Source: Telopea speciosissima
Lineage: Eukaryota > Streptophyta > Magnoliopsida > Proteales > Proteaceae
NCBI RefSeq assembly: GCF_018873765.1
Contig: NC_057918.1
Coordinates: 12,842,862-12,906,861, forward strand
Direction: 5' to 3'
Length of the DNA: 64,000 nucleotides
Shown: piece after piece, positions 11,654 through 24,300 of the stretch
Layout of the letters: each line of letters begins with the position of its first letter
Position numbering within the stretch: position 1 is the first letter of the stretch
Translations under genes and position numbers: made by a program
The notes under the pieces: generated by a model
What the model saw: only the letters and a program-made list of their open reading frames with translations
What the model was told of the DNA's origin: nothing
The model's database searches: none

Positions 11654-13391
11654 GGAAAAATATCATCCCCCTCCCCTCTATGTTTCCTTAATATCAACCC
11701 AGTATCTAAGTTTTGAAAAATATCATCCCCCTCCCTTACTTTATAAAGTTACTATCAACCGTACCCTAACCGTTAAAAAAGTCATTAATTGATGATGTGG
11801 ACATGTCCAGTTTTTCCAAAACCCCAGATTACCTTAATCTTTTTTAATTCCAATTTTACCCTCTCCAATCCCGAAATCCCCAAAAATCAAAACCCCCGTT
11901 CTTCTTCTTCTTCTTCCTCTGAAGCTGAAGGTGAAACTAACTAAGCAGATCGTTGCAGCTCCGGATGGAGGGCCTTCTCAAGCCACGCCTCGGCGTCTTC
12001 CATCATCCCAGGGCTGAGCCTGACCATCAAGATGCAGAACTCCGTCTCGTTGAGAGCTCCATCGCCGTCCAGATCTCCTTCCCTCACCATCTTCTTCTTC
12101 CAGAACTCAACTGCCTTCACGATTTCTTATGTTTAGGTTATTGATACTGTTATTTGCTCCGATTGAGTTTATATTGATCTCACATATTTTTTGTAGAGTT
12201 CAAAGATCAGCTATTCATTTTAATGATAATCGAATGAAATCTGTAAATTTTTTTGAAATGCGGGGCTACAGAAGAGTAGAAATAGTGGCAGATTTCAGAT
12301 TTCTACAATTACTTCAGTGTTGACTAATGAGAAGATCGATTAGAGCTTAAAAGACTATTTTTTTTCTTCCGAGTTCAATTCTGGACGGTGGATTCCACGG
12401 TTGATTTCACGGAAACAGAATCTAATAGAAGGAGGTAATTTGTTCGGATAAGACTATTTTTGTTCATGGATTCCAAAAATTGCATTGAAACTTTAATGTC
12501 TTTTCCAGATTCAAAACTGATCAATAAGTAGTCAACTGAGTTTAAGCTTTGTGATTCCAGGTTACAGCCACAATATGATGTCATCTTTTGCTTCTTAATT
12601 CGGACGGACATAAAAAATCGGCATCCTTTTCAAACGAAACAACTTCCTTACAATTTATGTCCATCAACTAAAGTCTAGAAATCTGAGGAATTGGATATGT
12701 ATTACCACCCTTCATCGTTTTTTCACCCCAAATCAAAACCCCTTTTTTAGTTTCTGTATCTTCTTCTTCTTCTTCTTCCTCACACCTGCAACATCCAAAC
12801 GAGGAAGAACAGAGAGCTCCTCATCACCGCTTTCCTCACGAAAAGGTGACAGAACCCGAGAAGAACACACCTCAGCTTCCAGCATTTTCTTAATAAAAGT
12901 TGATTCCTCTTCAGCATATAAATTAATCAAACCCGGTCGATCTGAAAAGGATTAATCCAATGAACTTGACCCCATTAAACTTCTGAAAATCTAAATATGT
13001 CAAATTTTTGTAATTCGGAGATTTTGCAGGACAAAATCCATTGATTAGAGTCGGATAGCTGTGGATTTTCTTCTGATCTGTTTCCAGATTAACTTGCCTC
13101 ACTAATCCATCAACCAAACTTCCGGGTAAAAAAGAACGATCTTGGCGGATAGATGACGATTTTCACGATGAAGCGTATATTTGGATAATTCTTCTCTTGT
13201 TTTGCAGAGGAGGAAGAAGTAGAAGAAGAGGGGGTGATTTCGTCTTTTACTTGTGTTTTTTAACAGCGTTAGTCACTTAGGGCACGGTTGATAGTAACTT
13301 TATAAAGTAGGGGAGGGGGATGATATTTTCCAAAACTTGGGTACTGAATTGATATTAAAGAAACTTAAAAGGGAGGGAGGTGATATTTTTC
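11654..13391. mobile_element. Mutator-like element carrying captured gene sequence (Pack-MULE)
   Basis: It is bounded by an exact 10-bp target duplication ttaagttata at 11644-11653 and 13392-13401. The terminal inverted repeats are about 130 bp: gaaaaatatcatccccctcc, then tttataaagttactatcaac on the left, mirrored at 13262-13391. Long TIRs plus a 9-11 bp duplication are the Mutator signature. No transposase is visible. The interior holds an EF-hand gene fragment (11941-12126, minus) and a second protein-like open stretch (12764-12930, minus). Confidence 0.85.
11941..12126 (-). pseudogene. Captured C-terminal fragment of a KIC/PBP1-type EF-hand protein
   Basis: The minus strand is open for 61 codons to a TAG at 11943-11941. 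It reads KKKMVREGDLDGDGALNE, then TEFCILMVRLSPGMMEDAEA, then WLEKALHPELQRSA. DLDGDGALNETE is a complete EF-hand calcium loop (D-x-D-x-D-G-x-L-x-x-x-E). The run matches the C-terminus of small plant single-EF-hand calcium sensors of the KIC / PBP1 (PINOID-binding) type. No start codon or N-terminus is present: the frame hits a stop at 12127-12129. It lies inside the TIRs of the MULE, so it is a transduplicated fragment and not a gene in place. Confidence 0.85.
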
Positions 13392-13765
13392 TTAAGTTAT
13401 AATATAATATATATATTGATATATTATAAATATCATAAATTTTAAATGTCACACATATTTTGTTTTATAATATATTATATATGAAGATATAAGTGATAAT
13501 ATATTTTATTCTAGTATTATTTTATATAAAATTGATCATTTTCTCTTAGATCCTATTCCAGTCCATGTATCTCTACCTTCCTCCACTCCATTATTAGGGC
13601 CAATCAGGTCAGCCTGGTCTGCTCGACCTTGAAGACGGGTCAGAGTTGGATTTTTCAGGCGTTGAGTCAGGGTCGAAAACGGACTGGACCCAGCAAAGGG
13701 GAGTCAGGGTTGGGTTGGGATTTTGAAAAACTTGACCCAATCCGACCCTGTTGCAGCTCTACTTG

Positions 13766-14194
13766 TATCTGGGCATAAGGGTGTTCACTCGAGGATCAAT
13801 GGAAATGTTTGTGGGCATACACAAGGGAGGCATATTTTGCACATTTCCTATGGCGCAGGGTGGTCCCCCCACCCCAAACCAAACCAATGTGTCTGGTCAT
13901 AGGATGCATGCTCTCGGACAGAATTTTTTTTTCCGTAACAAATACGTAAGAATTTTTGTCCAAAGAAAAAAACTAATAAACAAGAATGTGTGTATTTTTT
14001 CCTCTTTTTTTTTTTTTTTCGATAACTGATGTGTGTAAGCATTGGAAACACCTAATCCATGAACACACATATACTACCATTGAAACCAATACCACCAACC
14101 AGATGCAGCTTCATTTCAGGTTACAATTCTCAACCCTAGCTTGGACTAAAAAGTCTGACAACCCCCATCCCAAGAATAAATAAATAAATAAATA
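13766..14194. other. Intergenic DNA with a dispersed repeat motif
   Basis: No gene is seen. The start (gtatctgggcataaggg through ggtcccccc) belongs to a dispersed motif family also found near 11.4, 23.1, 24.0, 25.7 and 36.4 kb. Short T-runs and A-runs follow. Confidence 0.4.
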
Positions 14195-15595
14195 AGTATT
14201 GGCCAGACTCGGTAGGCGGGCCAAATTTGCAGCCGTGTAGTGTAGGAAAAGTGAGGGAAAGGGGCAAAAGACTGATCAGTGGCGGACAAAACAGTTGGAA
14301 GTAAAACGAAACAAAAGACGGAAAGAAATCTGAAGAGATAGGGGAGCTCCCTTCCAATGGTAGATTTGATTTTCCACCCTTTCTTTCTTTTTCCATCGAT
14401 CTTTGGCTGCACTACTTTTCCCCTTTTGTGAGAGAGAGAGTGGGTGTGTGAATATTGCATTAATGAAGTGTCTTTTGGAGCAACTACTGTCTATACATAC
14501 AGTATAGAGTACAGAACTGTCCAAGAAAGAAAGAAAGAAGAAAATGTGAGGATTTATGGGCACACGTGAGTGGGACCCATTTGTGTTAGAGGACAAAGAG
14601 TAACCATTTGATTCCTGAAGATCGAATTAGATGGATCCTATTGGAACAGAACAAATGTCCTCTGATCTTTCTCTCTTTCTCACCCACTGTACTTTCCTTT
14701 GGACCTCTGCCCTGATTCTGTCACATTAATGCCTCTCATGCAGTTTACCAAAACAAAAAAAAAAAGAAAAAAGTGAGGTTGAGGAGGAGTAGAAGCAAAA
14801 CAAAAACTCAAATAGATGGAGAGAGAGAGGAAGGGAGGCTATCCAGACAAAAGAAAAGGGATTTATTTAGTTATCCAAATTAGCTCCTACGTGCTAAAAC
14901 GTTGTCGTTACGTTACGTTCTCCGCTGCTACATATCTCTCCATTCCATTCCATTCTCTCTAACCTCGTGGGCAGGTCGGTCTGCAAGGCTGCAACGCTCT
15001 ATTCTGTACTCTGTATTAGTGACCTAGTATTCTAGTAATGGGTTCCACCACTAACAGCCTTTATTTATATGATTCAGTATGTTAAAACTTTTGTGGGAAA
15101 TTTTTTTTTGTTTAGGAGTGTGGTCTATGCCAGCACTTCCATGAAGCTATCTTTCTTTTCTGTATATGAAAAGATATTTCTGCCCACTTGTTTTAATGAG
15201 GAGACAGATAGACACATGGGGTGCTAGCGTAAGCCACACTCTCCTACAAAAAACTGCTTCCTTTTATTTTATTTATAAAATGTTTTCCCTGCTTTGTCCC
15301 AATTGCCAGTGCAATGGCCTATGTCGTCTTGCAAGATTGCATGCATTAAGAGGAAAAGGCAATATTCCTAATCGGAAAAAAAGAGGTAAGGCAATATTGC
15401 AATTAAAAAAAAAACACAAAAGAAAAAGACTAGGCACATTGCCAGTATTCCGTAACTATTCTTTCCCGTTACTATACATATATACCAAATGTGAGTGTAG
15501 TGATTTATGAGAGTATTTGGAAACCAAAACAAGGAACCTCTTTCACATGGTTTGAACTTTGAAGTATTGGTATCATATTGCCCATATACGTATTG

Positions 15596-15749
15596 TTAGC
15601 ATAATACAGACAAGGGGTAAAAGTGTAAAAAAAAACTCATTTTTAAAAGAGAAACGGGGATAATGTTATCCGATATAGCTGATCCAAGTCAATACCGTAT
15701 CAATATTGTATCGGTTTTGGAGGTTACTATACCGTGCACTAAAACCATG
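15596..15749. repeat. MITE-like copy of the taccgtgcactaaaaccatg family
   Basis: The end taccgtgcactaaaaccatg and the interior motifs (gataccg-like runs, aaaactcatttttaaa, ggggtaaaa) match the element at 36118-36359 in inverted orientation. It occupies part of the gap where the left arm lacks AGO7. Confidence 0.6.
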
Positions 15750-15851
15750 CTCTTTCAGAAGAGGATGAGATCTCCAGATGTAATCAGACTTTTATCATCT
15801 CAAGTGCATAGCTGGGAAGACGACACAAGAGGTATTTTTATTTGCTCCATT

Positions 15852-16009
15852 TCCGGCCCGTTCCATTTCCCCAAGTATCTCTCTAATAGAGAGGGGTGGA
15901 CCCCATTCGAGTAGGGGTAGGGTGATCATTTCTGCCCCTCCCCCTCCCCCTCCCCCTCCCCCTCCCCCTTTCTATTAGAGGAACTTGGGAAAATGGAACT
16001 GCCCAGAAA
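15852..16009. repeat. Short MITE with 30-40 bp inverted ends around a (CCCCCT)n array
   Basis: The left end (cgttccatttccccaagtat, ctctctaataga) is mirrored by tctattagaggaacttggg / aaaatggaactgccc on the right. The middle contains about six uninterrupted ccccct units at 15932-15970. No coding sequence. Confidence 0.65.
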
Positions 16010-16558
16010 ATAAAGCAGACCAAGGTCCCTCGAAGGGATTCTTTACAGGCCTAGGAGTATGGAACTATGGAACTATTACGGCTACATAACCGGGCTCTCT
16101 TCTTGACCTTATGGATGGATGGATGGATGGGCACGTGGGCTGTTGGGCACTTGCGCACTTGGGCACTTGGGCCAGAACTCAAAAGAGTAGTGACCCAAAG
16201 CAGTACTTCACCCCTCCCAAATACAAGCGGTGGGGTTAAGCTTAGGGGAGGCAAGTGAGGATTCCAATTTCATGTTAAACCTTTGGGCCCAGTTTCTCAT
16301 ATCTATTCAATCATAGGATCTGACCTTCTATTTCGACTGAGAAAGGAAATCGTTTTGACCTTTTAAATTCCTCAATCAAAGGTGCAAAGTCACCAATGAT
16401 GAAGAGAGATAGGGGGTTAAAGAAAATCTTTATCGTAAACCTTTTCACCCTTTTCACTACTCATGTTTCATAAAGAGGGAGCTCACCCGGTTTATTCGGA
16501 ATCAGTGGACTCACTTTGATTCATGAAAACCCATTCATGATTTTGATTTGGGTATGAT

Positions 16559-18227
16559 TAAGGGTGTCAATTGGTACAGTTTTGGGCTATCGGTCCAATT
16601 CCGTAACGGTTCTCATTCTAAGAAATCAGGATCAAATCCAGACCAATAAGTTAATTGATTCCAAACCTGAGATTCTAGACCATTAACTAATGGATGGACC
16701 GATTCCAGTTCCTAATCGATTCCAAACAGTCCAAAATAATATAAAAAAATCCTTCAATCACATGAGATATGCAGTCCACAATTTTTTTCTTCTCAAATAA
16801 TGAAATTAATCTATATTATCTGTTGTTTTATATTTAATTAATAAGTAGGAAATGCACTCTCTGATTCTGGATCGTTTTCCACTCAACTTGCTGCTAAGTT
16901 CTTTTTCAAAGTCTCAATCAAATCCAAGCCTCTCTAAATGGAGGAGATTTTTCTGAAAACTTATTGTCCATTCAAAATTTAAAATATTCTTTTGGCGTGT
17001 CTTAAATGTAGGACTTCCCATCAGTGTCGCTCTATCAAAACGTAATTAGGCTTCTGGCCCCCTTGGATTGGGAATTGAACTTCTCTCCAGCCCCTCATTG
17101 GCACAACTATTTTGTTCCCTTTACCTCTCCAACTCTTTGGATAAACAATCTTCAATTTGGTTTTGTTTAGTTTTTCTTGTTACGTGTTAATTTATTTGGG
17201 ATGTAAGGAATAAAGTTATCCATGAATCAAGCTGAGTTGATCCCCATGTTCTTATGAGATCTATAACAAAGTGGATTCAGGACTTAAATATTTTTCTTCC
17301 CTCTAACTAGTACTATTCCTGTGATAGTGATTCTATGGATCCTGTTAGCAGTCTTTTCAATTTATTTATCTCTAACTTTGAACATTCTTGTCCTGTTTTA
17401 ATATGCGTAGGTCTTTTTGAACTTCAACTAAGATTAACAGGTTGGACTTTTTGCATTGTCATAGCTGGACAGACTATTAATGTATCTGCAGGTGTAGTCA
17501 AATCAATGGACATTTTGGAAGCTGATCTCTCTGTGATTCTTTAAGGCTGGAAACAAGCTTCAAACAAAGAGTTGATCAAGCTTCTATATCGTGAATCTTT
17601 TAAAATTTCATGGCACTCTCTTCCCAAATTTTTTGAATTTGCAGAACTTACAGATAACTTTTCTAATGTTTCTTTTAACTACCTAGATGACACTAAACTT
17701 ATGACTATGTTAACTAGTTTGGATAAGAAAGCCCTCATTGAGCAGAATGACAATACCAATGAGGACTTTTTTGTATATTTTTCTCCTTCCTAAGTAATAT
17801 ATTATCTCTTTTTCAGTAAAAATAAATAAATAAATAAGTAGGATTACCTCCACATATCCTTATAAACTAAGATTATTTTAAGATATGTAATTAAGTTAGC
17901 ATTTTCAAATGGACCACTAAATGATCAGTCAAATATTTAGTAAAATAGTATATGGGACAGGAGGTACCAATCAAAATTGAAAGACTAAAGAAATAAAGGG
18001 CTTGACCTTCAATTCGTTATTATAATCTTAAGAATTATATAATGTAAGGTTAGGATTTTGATTCCACCAATTCCTAGTTGGTCTATCGGTTCTATAACTT
18101 TTGGGAGGTCAATAAATTAATTAATAGATTCAGCACCGAACCAATAAGCTATTGGGTGGGTCAGTTCCGGTTCCTAGCGGAACTGTTCCAGTCTGGTTCC
18201 AGATTCCAGTCAAAATTGACACTCTTA
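16559..18227. mobile_element. hAT-like non-autonomous element interrupted by a LINE
   Basis: Terminal inverted repeats taagggtgtcaatt (16559-16572) and aattgacactctta (18214-18227) differ at one position. The flanks ggtatgat and ggtatgaa (16551-16558, 18228-18235) form an 8-bp target duplication with one mismatch, as expected for hAT. Without the LINE (16851-17832) and one copy of its duplication, the element would be about 0.68 kb. It is non-coding otherwise. Confidence 0.75.
16851..17832 (+). mobile_element. 5'-truncated LINE (L1-type) 3' end with RNase H-like region
   Basis: An 11-bp target duplication aataagtagga stands at 16840-16850 and 17833-17843. The 3' end is a simple aaataaataaat tail. 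Plus-strand frames read NKVIHESS followed by AGVVKSMDILEADLSVIL, GWKQASNKELIKLLYRES and DDTKLMTMLTSLDKKALI, which is the order of the RNase H-like tail of plant LINEs, with stops and shifts. The reverse transcriptase core is absent. It landed inside the hAT-like element. Confidence 0.75.
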
Positions 18228-19320
18228 GGTATGAAGGCACTTGGATCTTTGGTTAAAATAAAAAATTCAATAATATTTAACCTTTTATATTAAAATCTAC
18301 AAGTTTTGAATATAAAAACTTAGGGAAAAAAATATATGACGAAAGGAAATCTTTGATTCTTTTTTGCCATTCCAATTTATATGGTTCAATCTATTTTTGC
18401 CGGATCTATTTGAATTAGAAGTTAGAACTAGGTAAAGACTACTATGGTGTCTGATTCTGATTTTTTTTTAAACATTGCATTCATTTCTATTCTTTTTTTA
18501 GTTTTTCCATAACAGTGAGGCATAAGGGTTTCTCACGTGTACACATAGGGATGTAAACGGATCAAATACGGATCAGATGCGATCGAATCTGGATATCCCC
18601 AATCCAAATACAAATACCCCTAAACAGATATAGATATAAATCGAATCTGGATTTTCTACTATCCATTTACATACTTGACTTGTGTAACTTAGACCTTTTC
18701 TCTCCAGTGTCTTAAGTCTTCTTTTTTCCTCATTCTTTGAAAACGGTGGAATTTTCAAAAACTCTCAAGATGATTAGTTACCTAATTTTCTATTATTATT
18801 AGAATATAATAGATTATATTTTAAATTATCCAAATTCAGGTTTTTGACTATCCATTAGTTACACACACGCGCATTAGCATTAGGAAGACAAATTAGGTAT
18901 GTCATATGGTCTCCTTTAGCTTTATCTCCTTTGTCCCATGTGATGAAAGTCTATATAACTCTTTCTCCAAATCGTTTCTAATAATTCTCTATTATGAAGA
19001 TGTTTAGATGATAATGGTGATTAGATGGTAAATAGTTTTTAGAATACAATTTTGCCGGCTCTAAAGCCTACAACATCTCAGTATTAAGGCTTTTTTTTCT
19101 TCCTTAAACTTATTAATTAATATGAAGGGGCTAATACAAAAGCACCACACAAATGTTCCACCCTGTCCATCTTATGGGAATCCTCCCTCCCACTCCCACT
19201 CTCCCACAGGCGGAATCCACATTTAAGGCAACTTTTATCTTGTCCACATCAGTCTTTTATTGCTATTTTGTCCTCTTCATTTATTAAATAATAAAGTATG
19301 GTGGTATATCTAGGCAATTT

Positions 19321-19511
19321 GGATCCTCTATTGCTGAGCTGCTCGGTAAGACTGTGCTACTAAGACAAGGTGAGATGCGCAATGACCGTCTTACTCCCAC
19401 TCCGACAAGATGCTCGGGTAGAGCAATAGAGGTAAGGGGCTCATCGTACACCTCGCTATGTCTTGGTAGCACGATCCTACTGGACAGCTCAGTAGTAGAG
19501 GATCTGAATCC
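19321..19511. repeat. MITE with ggatcctctattgctgagctg termini
   Basis: The left terminus ggatcctctattgctgagct is mirrored by agctcagtagtagaggatct at the right end (about 19480-19508). The right arm of the large inverted duplication (near 28700) lacks it and runs straight from the poly-A/T stretch into gctaaggacaaacatat, so the insertion is specific to the left arm. Confidence 0.7.
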
Positions 19512-19582
19512 ATACCTAGGAGCTAAGGACAAACATATATTTTCTCTTCCTTCAATTGCCACGTGTTCTAATTATCATATTA

Positions 19583-19609
19583 CTCCAAAGTTTAATAAAC
19601 TTTGGAGTA
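19583..19609. repeat. Short perfect palindrome
   Basis: actccaaagttta is followed by its reverse complement with one extra base between them. The equivalent position in the right arm (about 28640) has no such palindrome. It could be a footprint or a tiny hairpin insertion. Confidence 0.5.
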
Positions 19610-21320
19610 TGAACTTTTCTTAAATTCTAATCATAACACAACAAGAAGGGAAGGAACCTCTCTAGTTTCTACTGAGTTAAACCTCTAGAACCATGAAGGT
19701 CTAATCATGCATGAGGCATGCTCTATGCCCAAACCATGCGGTGAGTGATGAAACAAACTTTCAAACTTTTAGTCTACAGCGAGTGAAAAACAGTTGTTCA
19801 AAATTTAAAAAATATTATATTATATTTTGGGCGCATTTGCCACCAAAATGATGAAATGAGAAGTTATCTTTTGCTTGCCCTTTATCTTTATCAAAGTGAG
19901 ATTGAAATGGAACTTCAAATACCCTTCTCACTCCTTAATTTTTAAACTTTTTTGAATCATGGAAAACATTGGAATATTGGGTGACTTATTATTAATTTCT
20001 TTAGAAAACTCACGCATCCTTCATTTCGACTGTAAAAATTTTAAGACCGAATTTTCCTTACGTCAATCCATTCGGTGCGAGGCTTCAAATGCTCACGGAA
20101 GAATATCGGAATGGTGTTAAAAAGCTTGGGTAAAACTCATCTTAAAATGCTAGCCGTTAGGAGAGGGTGCCCAAGTACCTATAAGTCTCCACATCAGGCT
20201 TTTCACTTTTGATGTAAGATTATTGTTCTCGCGTGGAACCCCAACAATCTCCCCTTCCATGCAAAGGCATACGTGGGAACCAAGATTTTTCCTAAGAGAT
20301 TTTTTCCATCCTCAGAAGCACACCGGAATTGCCATGCCCTAGCTCTAACACAACTTGTTAGGAAACTTGAAAAAAACTCATCTTCAAAAGCTAACAGTTA
20401 AGGAGAGATGTCCAAGTACGTACTATAAGACTCCACATCAGGGTACTTACTTCTGATGTGAGATTATTGCTCTCGCATGGAACCCCAACAAATGGTATTT
20501 TAAGGGATTTAAAACCCCTACTAAGGTATGGTACGGTAAACCTTCACCATGCTTATGGAGACGAAAAACTTTCTTCGAAACTTTATATATATGTAGATTC
20601 TAGACAACGAAACATGGTATAGGCATGGTATAGGAGAGTCTAGAAGAGACATAGAAACAATATATATAGCTCTCTGAAGTAACTTCTATCTATACATCCC
20701 TAGCAGTAATTAATGGGTGGCAAAGGGAATGCAAACTATGGGGAGACGAACCCGAAAACCATGTAGGAACCCAAATCTGGGAGTTTTTCTGTTTTTCAAG
20801 TTTGAAACAAGGAGCAAATTAACGTCCCACACGGTATAACCAAACCCTAGAAATTAATCCTCATCAAACAACGCGTTAATGCACACAACTCACTCCTATA
20901 CTGTTCATCGCCTAATGGAATGGAATGGAATTGTCTAACTTTGACGAGAAGAGAAGAGAAGAGAAGGAGAGCTCTTTTATTTTCTTTTCTTTTTTTTTTA
21001 TTATGTGGTCGTCACTCGTCAGCTCTTCTATTCCAAAATAATAGAATCTCTCGTCAAATTAAAGAAAATTAAAAATAGCTGATTTGATTTGTTGATATCC
21101 TACGACTTTCAACCATCGCTTTTGCCCCATCTTTTGCCTACATCTTCATGATGCTCATGCATACTTATGCCCTAGGTACTGCTAAAAGCCAAGTGGCCAC
21201 CTCTCCCCCCCCCCCTCCCTTCTCCCCACGCCATTGGGATTTATTGGTGGTCATGATGATTTGGGTGGTTTGTCCTTGCTTCATTGCTTGTGGTTTTCTT
21301 TTTCATCTACGGTGCACTGT

Positions 21321-24300
21321 CTGTAGCGGTTTGAGCGACGCACAAATAAGGTGCAACGTAATAATCGTCTTATCCTTGCTTGGGTAAGGTGTTTGGGCAG
21401 GGGAAAGGCAATCATTGCAATATTCCCTGTTTATGCTCCGCTCAGGCCACTACGGGCAGCGCACCGTAGAGGATCTGAATTGCTGAGCTGGTTGGCACAC
21501 ATCCCTGAATAAGAACATGAATAATACCGTACATGTGTCTTTTGATTCTTAGGCATGGCAGTGGTGGTCAATATATAAAGCAGGGGGGAGCTTTTATCCC
21601 TCCTTGCTTTCTTTTGGATTGCCATTGTTGGCTCTAGCTAGCTAATCTAGGACTGTATGGGAATATAATCTTGGATGAGGTTGGAGTTTATCTAATCTCA
21701 TGAGTTACGTTAAAAGAAGTTGATCGATCAATGCTATCAAGACATTTCGTCTCAATTCAAACTTCTCTTTGTTCCCATAAAGGTTTACACCCTTTATTTA
21801 AATGCCCTAACCTCAACTTAACCCTAAAGTTAATCCTAAGAAACCAAAGATAACGATGAGGATGAGAGAGTGTGAGAAGGTGATCCCCATGCTGCCGGTG
21901 TGGTATGGAATCTCTATGCTAAGCCAAGCCATGCCATTAATGAGAGCAACAGAGGGAGCGTTGAATTGCTAGTATAAGGGAGAACACACATGTTAAGGAC
22001 GAGATCGAGTGCGAGAAGGTGCAGAGTCAAGTTCTCATTCAGGCTTGAGCCGTATTGATGGACTCCAAGAATGGGACCCACCTCTCTTGGATTCCATTTG
22101 AACGGCTTATACCGTACAAGAATGGTTCTTGTACGACAACCAGAGCTGCACTCTAAACAGTAAGATGTATGATACCTAACAACACCCTGAAAAGTTTGTT
22201 TTTCTTGTAAAAAGATGGAAAAGGAAAACTTTTATGAAAATAGTATATTCCATTGTTTATTTTAATATAAAATACAAAAAAGGCATTGAAAATTTTCAGA
22301 CCACTGATTGTTGACGACGTGCAAAACTCAAGTGGAGGAGAGAAATAAAAACATTGGGATTGAGATCTTTATTTGGCTACGTAGTAGCATACGTTAGCAC
22401 CTTCTCTCTCTCTCTCCTCCCATAATAAGAGAGAGATAGACAGCCTATACAAATATACCATTTCATAGGAAGGGAGGAGAGAAATAGAAACAGTCTGTCC
22501 ATCTGGACGGTATTCTATATTATGTTAATAAATTTTTTGAAATGACATATCTGCCCATATTGGGTGTACTTTTAAAAACAAAAACCCTAGAGAGGCCAAT
22601 TTGAAAATTAAAACCTTAGAGGGCAGCAGCACAGGTTTTTTTTTGAAATAAATTTCCTAAAATTAAGGAGATATTCCAATCAAAGGTCAACTAAAGCACA
22701 TAGTCGGGCTGAGCCAAAGTCAACTCAAAGCCAACGAAAGTTGAATTGTCTTATAATCTTTCAAGCCTAAATGAATCATTTGCCTTTTATATATAGGAGT
22801 ATGAACATCTTGAGGAATAAAAGGAAGCTTTATCATAATTAAATGATAAGTAGAGATGCATCATCAGATAACCTTCAGTGCCAACTTTAGTGGCTTGGAT
22901 TTGTGTGCTTTGGTGGAGTCGATAAGCTTTGGGAAATCTCTTCATTGGCAACAACTAGAGCAAAATTATGAGAATCTTCTAATTCTCCAAAGTAGTGCTA
23001 TTGACTCTTTGGCGCTTGTGACAAAGCCAATTAAGGTATACCATCAAACAAGGGGAAATGGTTTTTGTGGGGGCCTATGGCCCGTGCACCCAGACACATA
23101 GGGGGTGAAATGATCGCTTCACCCTAATGAAAGGTGGAAATGCCGCCTTATTGATATGCTTTCGCATGTACTTCCATAATCTTTTTGTGTAGGGGGCCAC
23201 GCTCCCCCCCCCCCCCCACCGAATACTCTTTCCCTTCAAATAAAAAGTTAATTGTTCATATGGAAGAGGGATTGGCACACTGCCTGATTTCAATAAACTA
23301 GTGGGAGACACCAATAGGGGTACGGGACCATGGATCATACAGAAAAGGTAGAGCAGCTATTTTGTAGCGCGGGGGGGGTGAGAGATGAGAGAGATAGACA
23401 CAGTGAGCGCTAGCTTGCAATATACTAACGATAAGCCCAACCTCTTCCCTCAACATATATATGGGTTCCCTATTTCGAGACGTCTTGAGGTGTGATGTGG
23501 CCATTTGGTCATACAAATGATCGAGTTGTGCCACCAAATTTTACATGTGGACAATCCAAGAATCCTATCTAACCTTATATTGGATTAATTGCCACCAAGA
23601 GGTACATATCTATCCGAGTTTAGATTGGCTCCTTCAAGAATTCAAGGGTTTAAAACAAATTGTCTAATAGAGATTAATTCAGATCAAGAAGTCTCAATTT
23701 TCACAGCAAGATATTTAAGAACATGAATTCAAATTCATGTTGAAGAAATGATTGATATGATTAACGTAAAAGAATAAGAAAAGTTCAAGTTGGTAGGTCC
23801 CATGCAGTGGCTTGCTCCCTTCTTTTGAACACCTCAACTTATCAACATAAATATCATATAATTAGAAAATAAACTAAGTACGATATGGTCCCAACCTAGC
23901 TATCTAACTAGATAAGATAAAACCTTAGGAATTAATAGGATGAGATGAATGTCCCATCATTGCATATACCATTTGGTAGAATGTACTCTGTGCCACAGCG
24001 CAGCCTACACCCAGGCACATGGGCAGCCTGTGCAGGGTAGGGCTATAAAAGGATCGGATTCGGCTCGGATAGTGTTATATCCGCATCCACATCCAATTAG
24101 CTATCGGACGGATTCAAATAATGCTAAACGGATACGGACGTGGAAACGGATCGGATATTTTATCCGTTTACATGTAAATATAGCTTTTAGGATAGCTATA
24201 GCATATCCGTATCCGCATCTGTTTAGTTTTCGAACGGATTCGGATAGTGCTAAACGGATACAGACACGGATACGGAAACCAATTTCGGCTATTTATTTAT

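Larger units (their letters stand above)
11463..13765. mobile_element. MITE interrupted by a MULE (outer element)
   Basis: The two halves, 11463-11653 and 13392-13765, together match the uninterrupted element at 60793-61333. The shared order is gatgcaagtgtggcc, a run of gccc/gggc motifs, then ttttaagttata, an AT-rich core with atatattgatata, and a mirrored gccc-rich end finishing ccctgttgcagctct. The ends are short inverted repeats (gggatgcaa / ttgcagctct). It is non-coding. Confidence 0.8.
14195..21320. repeat. Left arm of a large inverted duplication (AGO7 lost)
   Basis: Blocks here match the right arm in inverted orientation and mirrored order: 14195-15600 with 34865-35990, 16020-16215 with 30300-30450, 18590-18870 with 29190-30250, 18870-19640 with 28590-29190, 19670-19750 with 28385-28460, and 20780-21320 with 24360-24995. 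Examples: gttagaggacaaagag at 14590 against the complement at 35573, and aggcggaatccacattt at 19208 against 28818-28840. Between 15600 and 16020, where AGO7 would lie on the minus strand, only two MITEs and about 100 bp of other sequence remain. Confidence 0.8.

Noticed and set aside
13848-14596. Overlapping minus-strand frames of 67-106 codons
   Set aside because: They overlap each other in different frames over CT-rich, T-run sequence that is part of the inverted-duplication block.
15420-16020. Possible AGO7 coding remnant in the left arm
   Set aside because: I compared this interval with the AGO7 exons by eye. Only flanking sequence and two MITEs are present; the agaggatgagatc resemblance to AGO7 exon 3 is too short to mean anything.
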